A stretch of 14,578 nucleotides of DNA from JAUVZF01 sp964449275 (GTDB lineage: Bacteria > Planctomycetota > Phycisphaerae > FEN-1346). Location: the NCBI GenBank assembly GCA_964449275.1, contig CAYVAM010000099.1:1-14578 (forward strand). The letters run 5' to 3'. The position numbers and the translations under genes are program-made. How positions within the stretch are numbered: the stretch's first letter is position 1; every line of letters begins with the position of its first letter. Under the pieces are notes generated by a model. That model did no database searches, was not told the origin of the DNA, and worked only from the letters and a program-made list of their open reading frames with translations. Shown piece after piece: positions 6,675 to 13,000 of the stretch.

Positions 6675-9005
6675 ATGCCGTCGAGATTCCGAACCACGGT
6701 CGCCATAGCCGCCGTAGCCTCGCTGCTTTGTGCCAATGTTCAGGCCGCCGCGCCCGTCAACCTCTTCAGCAACCCGAGTCTCGAGATGGGTTCGGGCGGT
6801 TGGCGGATGGACAAGGGCAAGGGCACCGTCGCCCGCTTCGCCATCGATGAGAAAGACGCCGCCGACGCCCAGCGCAGCATGCTCGTCGAAATCGGGACGG
6901 TCGGCGAGTATGGCACACAGTTCGGCCAGATCGTCGAACCCGGCGCCAAGGGCAAGACCTACACCTTCACCGTCATGGCGAAGAGCGTCGGCCGGCCCAT
7001 CCCGGTGATGCTCGAGATCGAGCGGTGCGCCAAGCCGTACGACCGGGCCCTGCGAAGCAAGACGTTTACCGTCACGCCCGACAAGTGGACGGAACTGCAC
7101 GCGACGTTCACGGTCGAGAAGGCCTTCCCCGAGGGCTGGTTCGCCTACATCAGTTGCCGCGAGGCGAACGTCCGCTACCGCTGCGACATGTTCCGGCTCT
7201 GCGAGGGCGCGTATCTCCCATACGAGAAGGTGGTGAAGGCAAAGCAGGCGGTGGCGGGGGTGCGGCTGTACGACACGGGCGCCGCCTCGCCCGCGCCGCT
7301 GTCGCCCTCGGCCATGGCGGCGCGCACCGGCTGGACGCAGGTGCCGGAGGATAACGTGTTGCACGCCTTCAAGGGCGACGCCGTCATGGCGAACAACCGG
7401 CTGGCGGTGGTTCTTCGCAAGCGCGGCCGCGGCGCGGAGGTCTACGCGGCCGGGCCGAACGGGATGGCCCGGCGCGCTGCGCTCCTGCCGGCGGCGGGGC
7501 ACGTGGCGGCGGGGCACGTGGCGGCGGAACACCTCGCGGCAGTCAAGGTTACAGAGAACGGCCCGGGCGCGGCCGCGGTCGATGCCACGTTTGCGGCCGG
7601 AGGGGGGAAGCGGCTCACCGTGAACTACGCTCTGGCGATGGGCCAGGTCTTCGTCAAGACCGAGCCGCGCGCCGGCGCCCGGGCACTGACCCTCGAGGCC
7701 CCGTGCCGGTTCGCCGTGCTGCCGGACTTCTTCGCGGACGACATCGTCATCGACGCCGCCGACCTGCCGGTCGCGGAGGCGGAACTGCCGGCGGATCATT
7801 TTCTGCTGCACCTCGCCGGCGCAGGCGACTCGATGGTGATGGCCGTGTGGAACCCGGCGGGCGAGTTCGTCCGCTCCACCTTCGACGGCGAACGTGCAAA
7901 CCGACGCCTCCGGCGGTCCACGATACCCTACGGCAAGGACGGAAAGGTCTGGGTCGCCGTGCTGGAACGGCCCGGCATCTGGCACAGCCACGACGTGACC
8001 AAGGCGGACGCCGGGAAGATCGTGCCGCTTGCGTGGCGGCAGCCGTTCCCGGGGCAGTGGCGGATGGACTGGCAGCGCGACGACGGCCTGACGGACAGTT
8101 GGGAGATGATCGCCCAGCGTCAGAGCGGCAAGTTCACGAAGATCGGCTGGTTCGGCGACGAGGGGACGCTCCCCGCCAACCGCAAGCGATGGACCACGGT
8201 CCTGGGCAGTTTCGCGTACCCGTGCTGGATCGACCGGAACGGTCGCGGCCACATCCAGCCGCTGCGCAAAGGCCTCGCGTTCGAAGGGCCGGCGGTCATC
8301 TACCCGATCAACCGGGCGCGGGCGACGCCGCTGGACGTTTTCACGGTGGTCGATATCGTCCGGACGACCCTCGGCGTGGGCCCGTGCGAGTACATCCTCG
8401 ACGTGGAGGGCCAGCGATCGCAGTACAGGGGGCGGGCCACGTGCTCGAACCGCGACGTGCTTAACGGCATCTATCAGAAGAAAGAGCAGAAGAAGCGGCG
8501 GGCGGATATCGAGAAATCGCTCGTCGAGGTCATGGCCTTTATCCGGCACATCCGAGGACGGATCGAGCAGTACGTCGCCTTCGGCCACGAACTGCTCGCG
8601 TACCTGGCCGAGCAGAAGAAGGCACACCCTGACCTCGCCGGCCCCATCGTCGACCTCGAGCGGCTCGCGCGCGAGATCGACGCCCGCTATGCGGCCCGCG
8701 AAGCGAAGATCAAGACGCCCGCCTACGCCGCCGCGATGGTCAAGCAGTTCAAGGCGACCGTCCTGGACGACACGAGCAAGAGCGCTCTGGAGAAATGCAA
8801 GCGGTTCACGAAGGCGTGGGTCGAGATCGGCGCGAACCAGGACGAACTGGTCGGCGAGTGCCGGTGGGCCGTCAAGGTGGTGCGGCAGCGGGCGGGACTT
8901 CTGGTGGCCCGCGAACCGCGCCTGGCCGAGATCGCCCGCGAGATCCGACGCCGCACCCGGAAGGTCCTCCGCAGCCCGGCCGGCCACGAAGGAGCCAGGC
9001 ATTGA
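6675..9005 (+). CDS. Exported protein of unknown function with N-terminal CBM-like domain, longer paralogue
   Basis: The ATG at 6675 has GGGAG 7 bases upstream and opens a clean signal peptide (MPSRFRTTVAIAAVASLLCA, cleavage near VQA-AAP). A GTG at 6648 in the same frame is less likely. The precursor is 776 residues. Residues ~28-190 (NLFSNPSLEMGSGGW onward, with KTYTFTVMAKS and FTVTPDKWTELHATFTV) look like a CBM4/9-type jelly-roll that binds glycans. From Val196 (VRLYDTG) it parallels the preceding gene: PDFFADDIV, DHFLLHLAGAGDSMVMAVW, IYPINRARATPL (Arg547), TLGVGPC and YILDVEG, then a basic helical C-terminus. A 15-base tandem repeat encodes AAGHVAAGHVAAEHL at 7491-7535. The stop overlaps the next start in TTGA. 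The shared core family is unknown to me; the CBM-like assignment is moderate. Confidence 0.86.
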   Translation: MPSRFRTTVAIAAVASLLCANVQAAAPVNLFSNPSLEMGSGGWRMDKGKGTVARFAIDEKDAADAQRSMLVEIGTVGEYGTQFGQIVEPGAKGKTYTFTVMAKSVGRPIPVMLEIERCAKPYDRALRSKTFTVTPDKWTELHATFTVEKAFPEGWFAYISCREANVRYRCDMFRLCEGAYLPYEKVVKAKQAVAGVRLYDTGAASPAPLSPSAMAARTGWTQVPEDNVLHAFKGDAVMANNRLAVVLRKRGRGAEVYAAGPNGMARRAALLPAAGHVAAGHVAAEHLAAVKVTENGPGAAAVDATFAAGGGKRLTVNYALAMGQVFVKTEPRAGARALTLEAPCRFAVLPDFFADDIVIDAADLPVAEAELPADHFLLHLAGAGDSMVMAVWNPAGEFVRSTFDGERANRRLRRSTIPYGKDGKVWVAVLERPGIWHSHDVTKADAGKIVPLAWRQPFPGQWRMDWQRDDGLTDSWEMIAQRQSGKFTKIGWFGDEGTLPANRKRWTTVLGSFAYPCWIDRNGRGHIQPLRKGLAFEGPAVIYPINRARATPLDVFTVVDIVRTTLGVGPCEYILDVEGQRSQYRGRATCSNRDVLNGIYQKKEQKKRRADIEKSLVEVMAFIRHIRGRIEQYVAFGHELLAYLAEQKKAHPDLAGPIVDLERLAREIDARYAAREAKIKTPAYAAAMVKQFKATVLDDTSKSALEKCKRFTKAWVEIGANQDELVGECRWAVKVVRQRAGLLVAREPRLAEIAREIRRRTRKVLRSPAGHEGARH
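7491..7535 (+). repeat. 15-base in-frame minisatellite
   Basis: GCGGCGGGGCACGTG occurs twice perfectly (7491-7505, 7506-7520) and a third time degenerated (7521-7535). It encodes AAGHV, AAGHV, AAEHL in the core domain of the unknown protein. The preceding paralogue has no such repeat at the equivalent place, so this is probably a recent, possibly length-variable expansion. Confidence 0.85.
8988..8994 (+). promoter_or_regulatory. Ribosome-binding site deciding the TTG start of the FGE-like gene
   Basis: GAAGGAG lies 7 bases before TTG 9002, which overlaps the TGA stop of the upstream gene (TTGA, 9002-9005). This is the best Shine-Dalgarno sequence near the gene's 5' end. It supports coupled initiation at TTG, despite GTG alternatives at 9083 and 9107. 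Confidence 0.6.
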
Positions 9006-10018
9006 GGCCGCTGAACGGCATCGGATGGTGCGCGGCGGGTCTCCGTACCCGCCGCGCTCGCCGCATCGGGGATGAACGCGACGTGCCGAGGCGCTTTCCT
9101 TCCACGGTGCGCGGCGGGTACGGAGACCCGCCGCGCAACGGTCCCACCTGCGCCCGCGCGGTCCTGTGGGTGAGCCTGACTGTTGCCGCACTGCTTGCAA
9201 TTCTCGCCGGCGGCTGCGCCGAGGCAGGCGATCCGACCGTGCCGGAGGTCATCACCACGAAGACGGGCGTCCGGATGGTGCGGATTCCCGCGGGCGCCTT
9301 CCGCATGGGCGATGACCAGGGCGACGAGGACGAGCGGCCCGCCCACACCGTCCGCGTCAGCCCGTTTTACATGGACATCACTGAGGTCACCCAGAGGTCC
9401 TACCGGACGCTCATGGGCCGCAACCCCGCAAAGTTCAAGAGTCCCGACCGTCCGGTCGAGCGTCTGAGTTGGTCGGCGGCCGTCAGGTACTGCAACATGC
9501 GGAGTCTGCGCGAGGGCCTGACGCCGTGCTACGATCCCACGACGCTGGCGTGCGACGCCTCGGCCGACGGGTACCGCCTGCCCACCGAGGCGGAGTGGGA
9601 ATACGCCTGCCGCGCCGGCACGACTACCGCCTACTCCTTCGGCATCGACGCCCGCAAGTTGGCCGCCCACGCCTGGTTCAAGCAGAACGCCGGCAAGACG
9701 ACCCATCCGGTCGGCACCAGGAAACCCAACGCGTGGGGCCTCGGCGACATGCACGGCAACGTGGCCGAGTGGACGGGCGATCTCTACGGCGACTCCTTCT
9801 ACGCCAAGGCCGGTGGCGAGGACCCGACCGGCCCGGCGTCGGGGGACGAGCGAGTGCTTCGCGGCGGCAGTTGGCGCGCCGGCGCCGCCGCCTGCCGGTC
9901 TGCCGCCCGCTTCAGCGAACCGCCGGGGCTCGCGGACGTCTGTTTCGGCTACGAAGCGTACGGCTTTCGATGCGTGCGGCGCGCGACGCCTCCAGAGGCG
10001 CGCGGTGCGGACAAGTGA
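9002..10018 (+). CDS. FGE-sulfatase-fold (SUMF1-like) predicted lipoprotein
   Basis: The 338 residues contain an FGE-like (C-type-lectin-like) domain from about residue 85. Motifs include MVRIPAGAFRMGDDQGDEDE, YMDITEVTQRSYRTLMG, GYRLPTEAEWEYACRAGT, WGLGDMHGNVAEWTGD and RVLRGGSW, ending in YGFRCVR. A hydrophobic segment (VLWVSLTVAALLAILAGGC) ends in a lipobox-like sequence with Cys72, although -3 is Ala rather than Leu. TTG 9002 has the best ribosome-binding site but gives a ~52-residue n-region made largely of palindromic repeats. GTG 9083 (GGGGA 10 bases upstream) or GTG 9107 would give a conventional lipoprotein. In true formylglycine-generating enzymes GGSF is followed by two copper-binding cysteines. 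Here only the second position is Cys (298) and the first is Ala, so sulfatase-activating activity is unlikely. A binding or structural role is more probable. Confidence 0.85.
   Translation: MRPLNGIGWCAAGLRTRRARRIGDERDVPRRFPSTVRGGYGDPPRNGPTCARAVLWVSLTVAALLAILAGGCAEAGDPTVPEVITTKTGVRMVRIPAGAFRMGDDQGDEDERPAHTVRVSPFYMDITEVTQRSYRTLMGRNPAKFKSPDRPVERLSWSAAVRYCNMRSLREGLTPCYDPTTLACDASADGYRLPTEAEWEYACRAGTTTAYSFGIDARKLAAHAWFKQNAGKTTHPVGTRKPNAWGLGDMHGNVAEWTGDLYGDSFYAKAGGEDPTGPASGDERVLRGGSWRAGAAACRSAARFSEPPGLADVCFGYEAYGFRCVRRATPPEARGADK
9030..9136. repeat. Inverted pair of palindromes at the 5' end of the FGE-like gene
   Basis: Unit D (9030-9057) and unit E (9109-9136) each have perfect 11-bp arms, GCGCGGCGGGT and its complement. 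Loop CTCCGT of D is the reverse complement of loop ACGGAG of E, so the units are in opposite orientation, 51 bases apart. Both are preceded by GGT. The arms differ from the 3889-3961 units only by C for T in GCGCGGYGGGT. If translation starts at TTG 9002 both are coding, in different frames of the palindrome. Confidence 0.88.
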
Positions 10019-10083
10019 GCGCCGTGCGCGGCAGCCGGGTCAGTTCCGCGAACCGCCCCGCTGCTTTCAGAGAAAGCCTGCGC
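10019..10083. other. Short convergent intergenic spacer
   Basis: This 65-base gap lies between two converging stop codons. It holds a weak stem, GCTTTC (10063-10068) with GAAAGC (10072-10077), without a T-tract. A bidirectional terminator would be expected here but is not demonstrable. Confidence 0.4.
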
Positions 10084-13000
10084 TCAGGCCGCGCGGCGGC
10101 GACGCAGGAATAAACCCGCACTACCAAGGGCCAGGAGCGCCAGCGTGGCCGGCTCGGGCGTCGGGAGGGGGCCGCCGGCGCCGAGCGGGGCGCCGCCGCT
10201 CAAGATCCACGCATTGTCGATCTTGTCGTAGTCGTTCGAGTTGATCACACCGTCGAAGTTGAAGTCGCCGACCGCGTAGCGGAACCCACCTTCGGGCACC
10301 CTGCCTTCGTTGTCCCACAGCATCCAGGCCGTGTCGATCAAGTCGTAGTCGTTCGAGTTGATCACGCCGTCCATGTTGGCATCGCCATTCCAGGTGTATT
10401 TAATCAGGATGCACGTGGCATCCAGCGGCACGCCGTCCAGGTCGGTCAGGCCGCCGACCTTCGGGGGGACGGTATGGCTGAGCACGTCGTCGTTGTCGAT
10501 GATGGCCAGGCCGGTCGTCAACTGCGAGTTGTCCCTGGCCCCGGTGCTGGTGATGCCGGTGCCTTCCCACAGGTTCGGGTAGCCGTCCGGCGGGTCGTCG
10601 GTATCGATGTTGTTGAAGCCTTCTTCGACCAGGGCCACCAGGTCGTCGAACGGGTTGGCGCCGGGCTCGTAGTCGACGACGAGGCTGCCGTTTGTGAGGT
10701 CGAAGGTGCCGCCCGGCTCCACCGTCAGTTCGCGGGTCACGTTGACGCCTTCGTCGCCCGTGGTCAGCATGCCGCCGACCGTGATGTTGCTCATGTCGCG
10801 GATGTCGGACGCCACGGTCATCGTGGCGCCGGCGCCGACGGTCACGCTCGGGTCGGTGCCGACGCCGCGCAGACTGGCCAGCGTCGCCGAGCCGTTGCGC
10901 AAGTTGACGACGTTGGCCGTCGTGGCGCCGGCGGTGAACGTGCCGACGGCCGGCTGACTGCCCGGGTCGACGAGGGCTTGCCCGGCGTAGTGAGCCGCAA
11001 CCCGCTCCGCGCTGAGAACCGAATCGTAGATGGCGAACTCGTCCATGTAGCCGTCCCACTCCCTGTCGTTGCCGTTCCACGCGCCGATGTTGCCGGGGGT
11101 GATGGTCGGGTCGTTGTTCCCGTTGTCGGCGCCTGTGTACTTCAGGTCGCCGTCGACGTACAGGTTCACCGCGCCGGTGGCCCCGTCGTAGGTCGTCACG
11201 ACGTGGTACCACTGGCCGGCGGTGAAGTCGGGGCTCCAGTTCATGTTCACGTCGCCGCCGTTGCCGTTGATGCACCACCTGAGGGGGTTGTTGCTGAACT
11301 GGTAATGGACATAACCGCCGGACCAGCCGTCGTGGTTCAGGATGGTGCGCCAGCCGTTCATGGCGTCGCCGTTGAACCACGTCTCGATGGTCATCTTCTC
11401 GCTGGTGATCGTATCAGCGATCTCGACGGAGTCGTCGACGCCGTCGAACTCCACGGCGTTGCCCAGCATGGGCCCCGCGCTGGGTTGGCCGGGCGTGGTA
11501 TTGCCGAGGTACGTGCCGTTGTGGTTGTTGCCGGACGAGTCGGCGACGGGGTCGCCCGCGCCGGCTTCCTCGAACCGGTAGTAGAGCACCGGGTTGTCTG
11601 CCAGCACGGAGGACACGTAATCGCCTGCGTACGCCGGGTCGCGGTGGACGCTGCCGATGGTGATCGCGCCGGTCATGTTCACCGCGCCGGCGCCGTAGTC
11701 GGCCGTCCCGGACGCGATATCCAGGTCCTGGCCGCTTGCGCCGGCCGCCGTGAGGCTGCCCGTGATCACCTGGCCGCCCGCGGGGATGATCGGGGCCGGT
11801 TGCCCCACGTTGGTCGTCCCGGCGTCGGCGGGGCCGGTGGGGACGTTCGCCGTCCCGAGGACCGTCAGGTTGCTCATCGCCGTCACTCCGGCGGCCTCAG
11901 TCACCGTCAGGGCGCCGTCGGCCCCCACGGTGGCGGTCGGTGTGGCGCCCGTGCCGGTCAGGCTATCCAGCGTGGCCGAGCCGTTGGTGAGGTTGAAGGC
12001 GTTGGCGGTGGTGGGGCCGGCCGTCAGAGCGCCGGCGGTGGTGTCGTCGCCGATGTTGACCGTCTCGCTCGCCGCCAGGCTCGCCAGGTTGGCGGTGCCG
12101 TTGACGAGGTTCAAGGCGTTGGTGGTGGTGGCGCCGGCGGTGAAACTTCCGGCGCTGGCGCCGTCGCCGACGTTGATCGTCGCGGCCGAGGGGTCGCCGA
12201 CCGTCGTGAGGGTGCCCAGGACGTTGACCATTCCCTGGTTGACGAAGCCGCCGACCACCAGTGTCGCCCCGCCGTCCACGCGGATGGAGGGAGCCGACCA
12301 GAGCGCATTATCCGGACCTGCGGCGAAACTGAGGCCAATGTTTGCGTCGCTGAGTGCCTCGTTATAGATGCGGAACTCGTTGTAGGAGGCGTTGGCGGTG
12401 GCGTCGTTCCACTTGGAGCGCCCGATGACGTTATCGGTGTCGCTGAGGTCCGAAAGTTTGTTGTCCGTCTCGAGCGAACCCGCCCAGACGCCGTCTTTGT
12501 ACCAGTTGAGGACGGTCTTGGTGCCCGGGCCGGTGGCCTCTTCATCGACCGTCCAGACGAGGTGGAACTCCTGGCCGAGCGTGTACGGCGCCATGGTGTC
12601 GTAGATGTTGTTGCTGTCGTTGTCGCCGGCGACGCCGGTGTCTCTCCAGCGGATTCCGTCCCGGTTGATGTCGGTGGCCACTGTCCAGGCGACCAGCAAG
12701 ACGTCGGTGTTGGTGCTACCGAACGAGAAGACGCGGGACCAGTTCTTGGTGCTCTCCTGGGTGGCCCAGAACTCGAAGGTGGCGTCGCCCAGAGAGGAGA
12801 TGAGGCCGTCGTCGAGTTTCAGGTAGTCCGAGTCAGCCTTGCCGCCGCCCGTCATGTGCAGTTGGCCGGCCAGGGTCATGCCGACGTCGGCGTCGTAGGC
12901 GCCCACCTCAATGATGGTGGCGCTGGCGCCGCCGACCGTATCGACGAGCGTCGTGCCGGCGCCGCCCGTCTCGCCGAAACTCCAGCGGTTGAGCAGGCTC

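Noticed and set aside
8795..9001. Extension of the FGE-like gene upstream to an ATG at 8795
   Set aside because: It would overlap the preceding conserved gene by about 210 bases and add Arg-rich shadow sequence. TTG 9002 has a far better ribosome-binding site.
3889..9136. CRISPR-like array interpretation of the repeated palindromes
   Set aside because: There is no regular direct repeat-spacer periodicity. The units are inverted pairs and singles kilobases apart, and no cas genes are present.
6651..9200. Open frame of 849 codons on the minus strand across the longer unknown protein
   Set aside because: Arg/His/Asp-rich shadow typical of GC-rich coding antisense. The plus-strand frame has a signal peptide, a ribosome-binding site and a paralogue.
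10063..10077. Stem GCTTTC/GAAAGC between convergent genes as an intrinsic terminator
   Set aside because: A six-base stem without a T-tract on either strand is insufficient evidence.
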